Shown: in pieces, positions 30,137-40,564 of the stretch
How positions within the stretch are numbered: the first letter of the stretch is position 1
How the letters are laid out: each line of letters opens with the position of its first letter
Source: Acrasis kona
Taxonomy: Eukaryota > Heterolobosea > Eutetramitea > Acrasida > Acrasidae
Length of the DNA stretch: 64,000 bases
Reading direction: 5' to 3'
Assembly: GCA_026419775.2 (NCBI GenBank)
Contig: JAOPGA020001034.1
Location: 23,417-87,416, forward strand
Notes under the pieces: model-generated
The model's input: only the letters and a program-made list of their open reading frames with translations
What the model was told of the DNA's origin: nothing
Database searches by the model: none
Position numbers and translations under genes: made by a program

Positions 30137-31357
30137 TTTCGAAAAGTATCTAACAGGACTAAAAATCCTATTACCAACTGAAGATAAATAATGCTTTGGG
30201 AAAATCGTGTGAGCGAACAACTTGGCTGTTATGAAGAAATTATCCAATCAAGTAATTCTCTGATTACAAAAAACACACCAACCAGACACAACGCAGTAAC
30301 CAAAGCAGCGAGAGATTCCGATAAGGACCTTCCATTTGTCAAAACTCAAGAATATATACATTTTGAGTCAGCTTAGTGATGATTTCAGATTTGACATTGT
30401 CACTGACTCAGGGATATAATTTGAATCTGCAGTTAATTAAAACCAAGAAACTCAAGTTACCGCCGCATTGTTCCGTTTGTACATCCATAAAAATCTAAAA
30501 ACAAGACGAATCGCGAGAAGTTACGTTATAGAAAAAATAGCACAATTTCGGACATTTTAACATTTTACTTATGGGTTTTGAAAATGAAAAGAAGTCTGAA
30601 AAGAATTATTACCTCAACAGTTTCCATTCAGAAAAATTCGACAAATTCAATTCGTTAATAGTACGTACTATCTATCCTCTTCGATTTTTGTTTCGTATCC
30701 AATAATAAAGAGTTGTTTAACATTATTAAACAAGTGTGTGGATCGAATTTTGCATTGCAAACAATCTCAGGTAGAGCATGTCACGATTTTATGTAAACCA
30801 AAAACCACCTATTACAACAATATATTCTGAATGAGTCACGACCATATATTTTGTGCTATGTGAGGAGTAAAGGAACGAGTGCAGGTGGTTTTAGATTCTT
30901 GTGGATATTCTCCTTCTAGCGGTTATCAGTTGGCAGAAGTAGACTTTTATCCTGTCGTAATTATCAATCACGCACCCACATGTGGTTCCTCTAGTAGATT
31001 TGATAGATGAGCAGCATTTGTAGCCATATTGATCACTATCATTGGGGCTGTTCCTTGAATAGTTCTGCACGATCAACTGTGTTAAGTCTATTTATTAAAC
31101 CATTCTGATCGTGTTAGGACTAGAGACACTCATGTTCGACGCAACTCATTAGACTTACGGAGATTTAATGCAGTTCCGAGAAGTTCCACAGTAACTATAA
31201 ATACGGAACATACTATGTAAAAAAGACAAATAAACAGTAACAAGCAGTTTGATACAAGTCTCCCTGTTACTAATACCATACGACTTATTCATTATCCTCA
31301 ACATTCAGTACCCCGATTCACTCGATACCACAATTCATCACTCGACACAGCATCGCA
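30137..31357. other. intergenic between CK2 alpha and the ankyrin/nuclease gene
   Basis: 1.2 kb, AT-rich. It contains the CK2 promoter at the left and, at the right, a TATAAATA element near 31196 about 160 bp before the next ATG. One short ATG frame is listed separately (30191-30376). I see nothing else. Confidence 0.45.
30191..30376 (+). CDS. hypothetical 61-residue protein (doubtful)
   Basis: A small ATG frame divergent from CK2 alpha, 54 bp between start codons. The protein starts MLWENRVSEQLGCYEEII and is polar and soluble-looking, unlike most chance frames in this AT-rich DNA. I do not recognise it, and no intron or neighbouring exon was found. Confidence 0.25.
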   Translation: MLWENRVSEQLGCYEEIIQSSNSLITKNTPTRHNAVTKAARDSDKDLPFVKTQEYIHFESA

Positions 31358-32974
31358 ATGGTGTCAAAAGAATTTGAAGAATTTATTGAAGGCCTAAAAG
31401 ACAAAAGTAAAAAAGATGACTACTTTTTACCTTTGATAAATAAAGAATCTGCCAAAGAGATAAAAGATGGGCGTACACTTCTTCACTACGCTTCACAATA
31501 TGGGCTCCGCAATGCTGTTGAAAAACTCTTAGATAATCACGCAGATGAATATTTTCAAGATGAGAAGACAAGAACATCACTTATGATAGCCTGTGAATAT
31601 AGACATCCTTGGGTCGTACATGTATTACTTAAACATAAAACTAGAAGAACTATCATTCGTCCTGTTATTCCTGCTCTAACACAAGCAGCCACACAATCTG
31701 GAACACCAACAATCGAATCAACCAATACTTCTAACCGAACTATCACTCCATCACAAAATGCGGAAGAAAGATCTCTTTATATAAAACAGAAGATTGATGA
31801 CGCGTTTATTATAGCCCGCCGCAATGATTCTTGGGAAATTATACAATTCATGGTTAATTACGATGAAAGCATTTTGCGTGCTATGTTAGATAAGCGTGAT
31901 CTTTACATGTTGAATTTGATTCTTGTTGCATACAAGGAACGAGTAGAAGGACTCGATGCGTTCATAAAATTAGATGTCTCAGAGTATATGCAGAGTGTCG
32001 ACAAGAATTCACTCGGATATGAAGACTTTATTAACAGAACATTTATTAAGGAACGCCTAATAGATGCTTTTTTTGATAAACACAAGGACCATTTCATTGT
32101 TGCAACTTGGAATGTTGGTCAAGTTGGTGGAACACAAATGAATAAACCACTTTGTAAAGAATTTTGGGGAAAGTACAATGGTCTTTTGATGAAAATTGAT
32201 TTATTATTCATGCAAGAGTTGAACAAAGAAGCAGTATCCTTTATTCAACAAAATCCAATCGATAATTTTGAAACATACGTCAAACGTGGGCGTAACAAAG
32301 AATATTATGTCACGCTTCACAAACATCGCTATTCAAAAAAATCGGATCCTAATGATTGCTATTATTGTTGGTATCACGACTTTGTTGATGTTGATTTTGT
32401 AAATGTTCATTTTCAAAGTCATGGAGGAGACAATGTTGGTCTATTAGCAAACGTAAACCTTCAAGAAAATCGTGCGATTGTTATAGCAGGAGATTTTAAT
32501 TGTAATAAAGATCAGTTAAAAATATTCTGTCGAGAACGTCGCGTAGAATGTGACAATTCAGAAGAAGCAACAAGTAGCCCAAAGAAAAAAGGAGGAAGAT
32601 CTATTGATCACATACTATTCAAAAACCTTACTCTTTTAGAGACAAAGGTATTTAAATTTCTACCACACGAAAAAGGAGATCACTACATCAAGATATGTGC
32701 TTTCGAGAAACCAATCACCGAGATTGATCTTCTCCGTGCAAAGAATGAAGAGCAGTCAAAAGAGCAATTGAAGTCGACTAAACAACTTAAAGAGACCCTT
32801 GCAAAGAATAAAGAGTATTTGGCTCGTATTGAACAACTTGAAGAGGAGAACGCTCGTTTAAAAGGGAAAATCGATGGAGAGCATTCGCTACTTCGCGATT
32901 TCGAGAAGTTAACAACAAAGGAAAGACATGTCGATGATGCAGGTACTGAGATTACTGACGGAGAGGTAGTGTAA
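31358..32974 (+). CDS. ankyrin-repeat protein with endonuclease/exonuclease/phosphatase domain
   Basis: 538 residues, one exon. Residues ~20-100 carry two to three ankyrin repeats (DGRTLLHYASQYGLRNAVEKLLDNHADE). After a Thr/Ser linker and a helical region, residues ~245-445 have the ordered motifs of the EEP (DNase I-like) fold: ATWNVGQ, LLFMQEL, VNVHFQSH, IAGDFN, SIDHILF and KGDHYIKI. The metal-binding Glu and Asp and the catalytic His pairs are therefore present. A coiled coil (~460-520) closes the protein. Related folds include nocturnin, nucleases and inositol phosphatases. Substrate cannot be told. A TATAAATA box lies upstream. No signal peptide. Confidence 0.72.
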   Translation: MVSKEFEEFIEGLKDKSKKDDYFLPLINKESAKEIKDGRTLLHYASQYGLRNAVEKLLDNHADEYFQDEKTRTSLMIACEYRHPWVVHVLLKHKTRRTIIRPVIPALTQAATQSGTPTIESTNTSNRTITPSQNAEERSLYIKQKIDDAFIIARRNDSWEIIQFMVNYDESILRAMLDKRDLYMLNLILVAYKERVEGLDAFIKLDVSEYMQSVDKNSLGYEDFINRTFIKERLIDAFFDKHKDHFIVATWNVGQVGGTQMNKPLCKEFWGKYNGLLMKIDLLFMQELNKEAVSFIQQNPIDNFETYVKRGRNKEYYVTLHKHRYSKKSDPNDCYYCWYHDFVDVDFVNVHFQSHGGDNVGLLANVNLQENRAIVIAGDFNCNKDQLKIFCRERRVECDNSEEATSSPKKKGGRSIDHILFKNLTLLETKVFKFLPHEKGDHYIKICAFEKPITEIDLLRAKNEEQSKEQLKSTKQLKETLAKNKEYLARIEQLEEENARLKGKIDGEHSLLRDFEKLTTKERHVDDAGTEITDGEVV

Positions 32975-33120
32975 ATCACAGAGAGCGTGCAATAAAACTC
33001 GAAACTTCTGATAATTATCAATAAACATCTTTTTCATATATCGTCTAAATTAATTATTTCTCACAAAATTATGCCTTTGGAACGATGGTGCATCATAAAG
33101 ATTAAGAACCTCTTAAAATT

Positions 33121-33503
33121 TTAAGATGAACGCAAGCAGTAGTGAGTGGGACACAAAATGTGTTCAGATAATTTCTGTGACCTCATCTTAATTACTGCAC
33201 TTGGAATCTCCTCTCCAAAATAAGGATGACCCTTGTTATTCATACGAGTTTCAATGGCTTCCTTCATTCTCTCCGGCTTAATGTGATCTTGGTTAAGATA
33301 GAAGTAAGCAACAAGGTGCTTATTTCTGCAGGCAATTTTGTTCTCGGAGTACCACGATTGAATTTCCATAAAGTCTTCAAACTGGATATCCCTCCAAGCA
33401 ACGTGCTCTGTTATTCTGTGTTCGTGGCCAGTTTTTTTGTAAAACTTTTGGTTCATCCAAGCCCCCGTCGTGTTACGTCAGTTATCCTGTCGTGTAAGTC
33501 CAT
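33121..33503 (-). CDS. hypothetical 116-residue spliced protein
   Basis: Proposed exons are 33503-33477 and 33444-33121 with a 32-nt GT-AG intron. The product begins MDLHDRITDFYKKTGHEHRI and ends CPTHYCLRSS. It is rich in His, Glu and Lys, with a balanced soluble composition, and reads like a real protein over its whole length. An unspliced alternative starts with ATG at 33456. I recognise no domain. The opposite strand is also open (33226-33576), but its product is Val/Ser/Phe-rich without pattern. The gene diverges from UBE2S, 173 bp between starts. Confidence 0.5.
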
Positions 33504-33676
33504 GGTTAAACGTGACAACGCCCCCTTCAGTAATCACGTCACCAAATACAACCATATTGAAAGTAATACAAAATAGTCATCAACATTGAGATTGATTTCA
33601 CAACTCTTACAATAAATACGATTTTTGATTTAGTCATCCTAAATTTTGGCGCTTCATAACGGTAAAACAAAACCAA

Positions 33677-34330
33677 ATGTCCTTCCTGTCACCTAAAGTT
33701 GTACAGCGCATCGGTAAAGAAATCATATCCTTACATAAGGATAAGATTGACGGGATTGATGTATTATGCGAGAATGACCTTGACAATATCTCAGAGATTA
33801 GTGCAGTTATACATGGACCCCAAGGCACACCTTTTGAGGGAGGACAGTTCACCATCAAACTTTCCTTTTGCGAGGAATTTCCTAACAAGCCACCAAAAGG
33901 TTATTTTGTCACCAAAATTTTCCATCCAAATGTATCAAGAGAAGGAGAAATTTGCGTAAATACACTCAAGAGGGATTGGAAATCGACCAACACCCTTCGT
34001 CATGTACTTTTAGTGATCAGATGCCTATTGATTGAACCAAACCCTGACAGCGCCCTCAATGCAGATGCAGGAAGACTTATACAAGAAAATTATGAAGTAT
34101 ACGCCAATAAAGCGAAGATGATGACTGGAATTTATGCCAAGAGAAAGGAGCTAAACTCCGCTCAGGTTCAAGAGGAGGAAACAAAAGAAAATAATATGAA
34201 CTCCTCCAATGTTGTCCCCGCGCAAAATGGAGTCGCTGGTAAGACACCCTCCACTGCCACCGTGGTAAAAAAACCAACTTTGACAGCTACAACAACCAAA
34301 GATAAGAAGAAGACTCTTAAACGTTTGTGA
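33677..34330 (+). CDS. UBE2S: ubiquitin-conjugating enzyme E2 S
   Basis: 217 residues, one exon, close to human UBE2S (222). Residues 8-155 form the E2 core, with KGYFVTKIFHPNV and the catalytic cysteine Cys93 in GEICVNTLKRDW. The combination ICVNTLKRDW plus SALNADAGRLIQENYEVY is specific for UBE2S rather than UBE2D or UBE2C. A disordered linker leads to a basic tail ending KKTLKRL, which matches the LRRL tail that docks animal UBE2S on APC/C. Known role: elongates K11-linked ubiquitin chains on APC/C substrates in mitosis. Confidence 0.93.
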   Translation: MSFLSPKVVQRIGKEIISLHKDKIDGIDVLCENDLDNISEISAVIHGPQGTPFEGGQFTIKLSFCEEFPNKPPKGYFVTKIFHPNVSREGEICVNTLKRDWKSTNTLRHVLLVIRCLLIEPNPDSALNADAGRLIQENYEVYANKAKMMTGIYAKRKELNSAQVQEEETKENNMNSSNVVPAQNGVAGKTPSTATVVKKPTLTATTTKDKKKTLKRL

Positions 34331-34640
34331 TATGTTATAGATTGTACCGGAGCTTAAGAGAATTGTAAAATAAAAAAACGAATTCCATTCTATCACCAGC
34401 TATGTCAAACATGCCTACACGATCTATTATGTTTAAATGCACGTTTGCAAATTTGTGAAAGTAATTTGAATGAATGAAACATCCAAAAATTGGATTTACT
34501 TAAGGATGTCTCTTCCGCTACGACCTTTAAAGCTTTATATCCTAAATGGTATATTATTTATATGGTCTGCTTTGAGTTCAATTTTTGAGTCTCCGACTGT
34601 TCTTGGCTTTTTGTAACACAATAAGACGATAACTGAGCAG
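34331..34640. other. intergenic upstream of HPS3-like gene
   Basis: 310 bp with the UBE2S polyadenylation region (AATAAAAAAA at 34368) and the presumed promoter of the next gene. Nothing else seen. Confidence 0.5.
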
Positions 34641-37600
34641 ATGAACAGTGCTCATGTCAGAATATTCCAGTCTCAAGATATATTATGCCCCCCAACCGAA
34701 CCACAATGTATAACAACGTCTCCTAACCTGTTTTGGGTGGCCTTGGAAACGGGAACTATTAGAGGGTACTCCATCAGAGAAATGGGTAAAGAGCGAGTAA
34801 TGCCTTGTTTTGAATTTAAAGCGATCTCAAATACCGTGGAGAGTATGTGGTACAACGAGAACCTCAGAAGGTCTGTACCTTCAAATTTACTATATCATCT
34901 AAAATGTGTAGGCTAATAACGCTGGAAACCGGGAAGGACAGTCGATTGTGTCGCGTTTATCACTTGAGATGGGATGTCAAACAACTAAGAACAACAATTT
35001 GTTATTATACATTCCCTGTCAAAGATGTAAGGCTTATTTCGTTGGATCAGGTTTATGGGTCGGTTGCAATGGCCTCTGGAAATTGTATAACTGTCTGGAA
35101 GAATCTTGAAGAAGTAAGACGTCCACATTAACCACGCCTAAATGTTGCAGCCAATATGTATTTTAAAAGTACACACAGGTTGGAAGCTGAAGTGCCTATC
35201 CATATATGGAAACTATTTAGGGTATGCAAGCGACATTGACGTTCGTATATTGAGATTGAAACCTGCATCAAAAACGAACAATAAAGTAAAGTAAAAATCG
35301 AAAGAGAGTACTGACAAAAATAGGAGAAGGAGTGGAGGGTGTTCTGGGGAGTTAGTCACGTGGAGAATGACGACCTTGTTCAAGTACGTTTTCAAACTGA
35401 GACTCATGATCTAGTTCCTTCTCCAGCCGCTAAAACAAACGTTCCGTAAGACATGTTCAGTTAATTGATCAGTACTAACATTTTATTTTTAGGAGGGTTT
35501 CTGTACCAGTAAGTAAGAGAGCGACGGTCAAAGTCGATCAAGCCTATGATGTAATTGGTGAGACTCCGAATGTAGACCACCCTACTTTCGTCAACAAACT
35601 CTTCATGTAAGTACCATATTCTGTAGAAACTAAAAAAAATAGCGATACTTGCACCAACTTGCTACATAAACATTACATTGATCAAGAAGAACCTCGCTCC
35701 ATACACTTTTTACGTAATATATCACAAAAAGTACGTAGTGTCATTTTGATCAAAACTTAACTTGTCAGAGTGACTTTCAAGATGATGCCAACGGAATGAG
35801 ACTAGTAATTGCCACATCAAAAAGAGGCTCACTTTATGACCTGCAACCCTTGAACTTGATTAGTGAGTTCGAATTTACCAACCAGAACACCAGCAGCGTC
35901 GTCAATAATACATGCCTATTCGTCATGAATGACACAGGAATAGAGGTCTGGAGCTTAGGCGGTCCATGTGTGCTTCTACGTTTCCATCCTTTCATTGGAT
36001 TGAAAAGCATGTCCGCAACAAATCAACACGTCGCCTTACTCAGCAAGTTCAAGTCTGACGAAAGCGTTAGCATTGCTGCTTACTATAACCAAAATTCCAA
36101 TGAACCTGTATATTTGAGCGATATGAGACAAGTTGATAAGATCGCAACCATGGGATCCAACGGACTAAACATGATTACATCATTGATGCCCATTTTCAGC
36201 GGAAGGAGGTGAGTCAAAACAATTGTAAAAAACTAACAAAACGTAGACGAAAATCAGATAAGCAGGAAGCAGTCCAAGAAGAATTCTATTCATACAATGT
36301 TTACATTTTGGACATGGTTGAGTTGTGTGAAATGTACGAAGATATTGTAGACAAGGCCACGGACGTTGAGGAAAGTGACTTTATGAAATACTTTGTTTTA
36401 TTGAAGGAGGCCCACACATTATTACAGTGCAAGTACTATTCATTACTTCGTGAGGAAGAATCTGCAGGAGATCAAGACTCCAGTGTTAAGCTTCGCATTT
36501 CTGTTGAACTATTTAATTACACGACCTTGCTCCAAAGAAGTTTTGGGACCCTTGGTGATGTCTATATAAAGTTACAAAAGAACGAAAAAGCGGCACAGTG
36601 TTACATTCAAAGCGAAAGAACTCTTGCACAAGTTGTTGATCAATTGTCAGGTCAACCTCAGTTTTTGTTATCTTATTTGCGTCTTGTTCTATTTCAGTCC
36701 AATCAAGATCATAATAAATTGCTTCAAGACGAGTCAACTGGAGACTTGATCTTGAAGGTATTTTCAGAGTATTCTCCAAATGATTTCTCTCAAGCTTTGT
36801 TGGAGTCAAGTGTATTACAAAAGTTCTCAAGAAGCGGTGCTATCACTTTGTTAAATAAAATGTACGGAGAAAACCAATGGTGGTTGACAAGACCAAAAGA
36901 TGCATTTTTATTGGGACTTTTATATGTTGATTTGGGTGCTTTAGACAAGGCATCAATGGTCTTTTCGGAAATGGACGACCATTTGATTGTTGACTTTTGC
37001 GTCCAATTCAAGGACCGTGTCTTCCGTCATCATACATCTCTTCAGAAGTTTTTACTTGATACAAGACCAGAGTGTTTTGTTGAAATTTTTGTTCGTCTGT
37101 TCGAGGGAAATTCTGCAGATCAGATTGAATTTGATTCTGTTTTTAAAATGTTCACACATAAGAAAGACTCCAATATGCTTCAGTATTTTATTGGTGCCTT
37201 GATCACCAAAGTGCAAGATAGAAAGTCTGAACTCTTTGCAATGCTCTGCGAAAAACTGTTTTCTTCTTATTTATTTGTCCTTGGTGACTTGACCCAGAGT
37301 GATGCCTCCCAGCAACCCAAACCAATAATCAACAAGAGTTCTGAAGAATTAGAGACATCTCAAATAAATGAAGATGACGATGAGTGGGCAACTTTCCGAT
37401 CTCTATATATGCGTCTTGTTGATAATCGTTATGACTGGTTGGATGATTGCACTCCTTTTGTGTATCAATCCGACTTGGACCAAGTTGAGGGATCCGAACA
37501 AGTGCCACCGATCTTTTCAGATCTAACCATGAGCCAACAAGCCCTAGTGGGTGCACAAAGCTTGTTATCCTTTTTGATTCGCGATGGTGGGCAATCCGAA

Positions 37601-38038
37601 TTGTTTAATAAAATTAACAAAACCTGGGGAGAACACACCTTTGGAAGATTCTCCTTAAAAATTCTATGTTTGGTTGGTACATCGAATATTGATTCAGCTG
37701 TTTATAATATGGTAAACAATGTTAACGCCGTAAAAGGCTTGTTTGCGTTTGCTCTTGAACATTGTAATAAGTTCCCTCACTGGTCAATAGTGTCTAGCAA
37801 GTTACTAGATGTATTAAAAAAAGACAATCTCCAACCCGAACATGTAAATGTTGCCAAGCTTGCATATGAACAAGTCTTGTGGCACATGGCTAGTTCCTTT
37901 GAACCAAATCAGCTATTGAGCACATTGCCTAAGAATGGAAGTTTGAGTTTCTTCTCAAAATATTTGAATCATTGTTATTCTTGTCAATGCTCTAGAGATT
38001 GTGCCAATCGGATAAGAAACCCTCAGTTAAAAGAATAA
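34641..38038 (+). CDS. HPS3-like protein (BLOC-2 subunit candidate)
   Basis: Eight exons: 34641-34870, 34912-35113, 35151-35285, 35324-35445, 35493-35606, 35643-35730, 35769-36208 and 36247-38038. They join to 1040 residues, near human HPS3 (about 1004). The N-terminal half has WD/beta-propeller character (MWYNENLRRLITLETGK, GYASDIDVRILRLKP, GIEVWSLGG). The C-terminal half is alpha-solenoid with TPR-like helices (NEKAAQCYIQSERTL). The order of these segments resembles HPS3, the BLOC-2 component acting in endosome to lysosome-related-organelle traffic. A Vps-type tether (for example VPS18- or VPS41-like) is the alternative. The exon structure is firm; the family name is moderate. The 3' end is 12 bp from the convergent ligase gene. 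Confidence 0.6.
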
Positions 38039-38050
38039 AAATAGTTTTTA

Positions 38051-39964
38051 TTAAGCACTGCTGTTGTATAATTCTGTGATTTTGATCCTCTCAATCTTGC
38101 TGTTATGCCTCTTATCAACCATTAGTGGCTTGTCAGAGATAATGCAGTTGAAACAATCTGAGGTGACATCCTTCCAATGCTGCAACATATTATCATTGTA
38201 ACAAGTTAAAATGTCATCAGCAGTAATTTTGGAACCAACGTACAATTCGACGACTAAAAGAACACTCTTGAATTTAGGAGAGTTATGCTCACCTTTTCCT
38301 TCCAAACTTCCCTTTCCGATGATTGCACATCTCCTAATATCTTCACCGAAGTGGTGTAAAAAGACTTGTTCCATACACACGGGATACACCATGTGTTCTT
38401 TACCTTTATTAGCGAGCGTAAACATGTGAGAACGTCTTCCACAGAACCAAACTCTATCTTGTTCGTCCAAGTAGCCCAAATCTCCTGTGCAGTGCCATCT
38501 TTTACCTTGAGGATCGACGTATTTAAATTTTTTATTACTTTCTTCATCTAATTCATAACTGGGGCTCACGTTCTTTCCACTTACCCAAATCTCTGCGATT
38601 TGATGTCTCTTGCGAGATTTTGTGATTGGATACTCGACTGACCAACCCAATTCCAATGTAGTGGCAGTGACAGGTCTTCCGACACAAACACCACCTACGC
38701 CGGAGTATTCAAGGGCCAATATTTCGCTTGTGCGAATATGACACAGAGGGAGACCCTCCGTAGCTCCATAAGGTGTCATCAATTCCACCTTACGAGTGAT
38801 CTTTGAGTCATCGGAACAATACTGTCTCAAGTGCTTGTGTTGTGCAATATTAACTGGTGCACCGCCGCACAACAACATTTGCATTGGAGGAGATAGTTTC
38901 TTGCCAGTTTTTCTACAGTGCTCAATAACTTTGTTCCACACGATAGGAGAACAAAAGGCAAAGATAGGTTGGAAGCGATCGACACTGCGCATGTATGCTA
39001 CAGGGTCCATGTCACCAAGTTTTGTAACATTAAGAGGAGGAGCGATGGACGTGAGACCCATACAATTAATACAAATGGTCATGACGATGTTGGTGCAAAG
39101 ACAAGATTGTTGTTGACTGGGTACGATGTAGTCGCTAACAAGTTCACTAAAGCTTTCAACTTGAGACATGACCATACCGTGGGTAATGTGTACTACCTTT
39201 GGATTACCAGTCGATCCAGTGGTATTAGTGAGTGTTGTGATATCATCATCCTTATAAAGGTGATAATCGATTGCTGGACTTTTTTTGTAATCTTTATTGT
39301 AAACATCAATGATGTAGTACTCGTGTTTGAAAAACAAAACACGATTGATAAAATAAAACAAATAAGATAACGAATCAACTTTCCCGATTACATAAACTAC
39401 TTTTTTGGTGGGTAGACCTTGAGAGAAGTTCACAACCAAACACAACAGTTTTACAATGAAGAATGTGACTGGGGTGGCAATTACAACATCTAAACTGAGT
39501 CTTGAAAGCCATTTGGCGAATTGTGTATATCCTGTTTCGTGTGGTCCAAGTACTACCATTTGCATGCCTGCCCTCATGATACCATTGGCTAATGGAAAAA
39601 GTTCAGGCATCTGTATAGGGGTGAGAAGGAGGGCGCGTTTTTGTGCTTGTGATATCTTTAGTAGTTGAGATTGAACAGAGTCAGACATTTCATGAATGTC
39701 GGTGAAGGTATAGTGTGAATATGGAGGCATGTATCCGACTTCTCCTTTCTTCAGTAGATTAGCAACTATGATGGCCAAGCCAATACAGAGTAATGCCAAG
39801 GCAAGCTTTCCGCTGATCAACAAGGTTACTGGTGTTGCTATAATTAGTCCAACAGCGATTGTGTTCGTATGGTTGAAAGTAGGTGTAGGGAAATAAATTG
39901 CTTCCTTGTCCTTCCTATTTGGATCTAGGGCATGCTTTTTCAGCAGTTCTGTGACATTGCTCAT
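38051..39964 (-). CDS. AMP-binding ligase, OleC-like, membrane-anchored
   Basis: 637 residues, one exon. Near the N-terminus are two hydrophobic helices (about 34-67). An ANL-superfamily adenylation domain follows: LTNTTGSTGNPKVV (P-loop), TPYGATEGLPLC (the A5-like motif of OleC rather than of ordinary acyl-CoA ligases) and HCTGDLGYLDEQDRVWFCGRR with the hinge Asp and Arg. The final ~110 residues are the small lid domain. Bacterial OleC adenylates beta-hydroxy acids to form beta-lactones in long-chain olefin synthesis. Eukaryotic relatives of unknown substrate exist, so fatty-acid or hydroxy-acid activation on a membrane is the safest statement. It diverges from the next gene with only 24 bp between ATGs. 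Confidence 0.8.
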   Translation of the reverse strand: MSNVTELLKKHALDPNRKDKEAIYFPTPTFNHTNTIAVGLIIATPVTLLISGKLALALLCIGLAIIVANLLKKGEVGYMPPYSHYTFTDIHEMSDSVQSQLLKISQAQKRALLLTPIQMPELFPLANGIMRAGMQMVVLGPHETGYTQFAKWLSRLSLDVVIATPVTFFIVKLLCLVVNFSQGLPTKKVVYVIGKVDSLSYLFYFINRVLFFKHEYYIIDVYNKDYKKSPAIDYHLYKDDDITTLTNTTGSTGNPKVVHITHGMVMSQVESFSELVSDYIVPSQQQSCLCTNIVMTICINCMGLTSIAPPLNVTKLGDMDPVAYMRSVDRFQPIFAFCSPIVWNKVIEHCRKTGKKLSPPMQMLLCGGAPVNIAQHKHLRQYCSDDSKITRKVELMTPYGATEGLPLCHIRTSEILALEYSGVGGVCVGRPVTATTLELGWSVEYPITKSRKRHQIAEIWVSGKNVSPSYELDEESNKKFKYVDPQGKRWHCTGDLGYLDEQDRVWFCGRRSHMFTLANKGKEHMVYPVCMEQVFLHHFGEDIRRCAIIGKGSLEGKGEHNSPKFKSVLLVVELYVGSKITADDILTCYNDNMLQHWKDVTSDCFNCIISDKPLMVDKRHNSKIERIKITELYNSSA

Positions 39965-39988
39965 TATTAAAAGTTGTTCTTTACAAAA

Positions 39989-40564
39989 ATGAATTTGCCA
40001 ACTCGTTCTCCAATCACGGCATCAAATGGTGAATCGCTTAATGATAATATCGCTGTCACGCGAAAGAAACTACACATAGTTAGTAAAGAATATGTAAAGC
40101 AAAGAAAAGAACTTGAGAGAATATCACAAATTGCTCTGCAACAGCATGAGGACATTGAATTCCAAACAAGTACAATCAATGATCTTACAGAACAATGTAC
40201 CAAGCAACAGGAACTGATAAAAGACCTGAGTAACAGACTAAATGTTGAGAGAGACATGGCAGATAATGTATTAAAAATGAATTTGAACCTTACAGAAGTA
40301 CCAATAAATAATGAAAAACCCAAAGAGCCCATACAACTTCTAATTGAAGAAACCATCGTGGATGCAGAACAGGATACAGTGCAGGATCTACTTGAAAAAA
40401 ATAGTTTACTAAGAATGGAACTTTTTGCTGAGAGGGAAGAGAAGCACAAGCTTAAAAGAGAAAAAGAAAAATTGGATGAATTAGTTGCTTATTTATATTC
40501 ACAAATTGCCCTTACGGATACTAATAACAAGAATGATGGCATTTCAAACACCAACACTATATAG
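39989..40564 (+). CDS. coiled-coil protein of unknown function
   Basis: 191 residues from the ATG at 39989. Nearly the whole chain (about 20-185) is Glu, Lys, Gln and Leu-rich with heptad spacing (KKLHIVSKEYVKQRKELERI; LEKNSLLRMELFAEREE), so a long parallel coiled coil is expected. No other domain is seen. A cytoskeletal or ciliary structural role would be a guess. The stop TAG is part of the palindrome CTATATAG (40557-40564), which also provides the stop of the convergent gene. Confidence 0.75.
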   Translation: MNLPTRSPITASNGESLNDNIAVTRKKLHIVSKEYVKQRKELERISQIALQQHEDIEFQTSTINDLTEQCTKQQELIKDLSNRLNVERDMADNVLKMNLNLTEVPINNEKPKEPIQLLIEETIVDAEQDTVQDLLEKNSLLRMELFAEREEKHKLKREKEKLDELVAYLYSQIALTDTNNKNDGISNTNTI

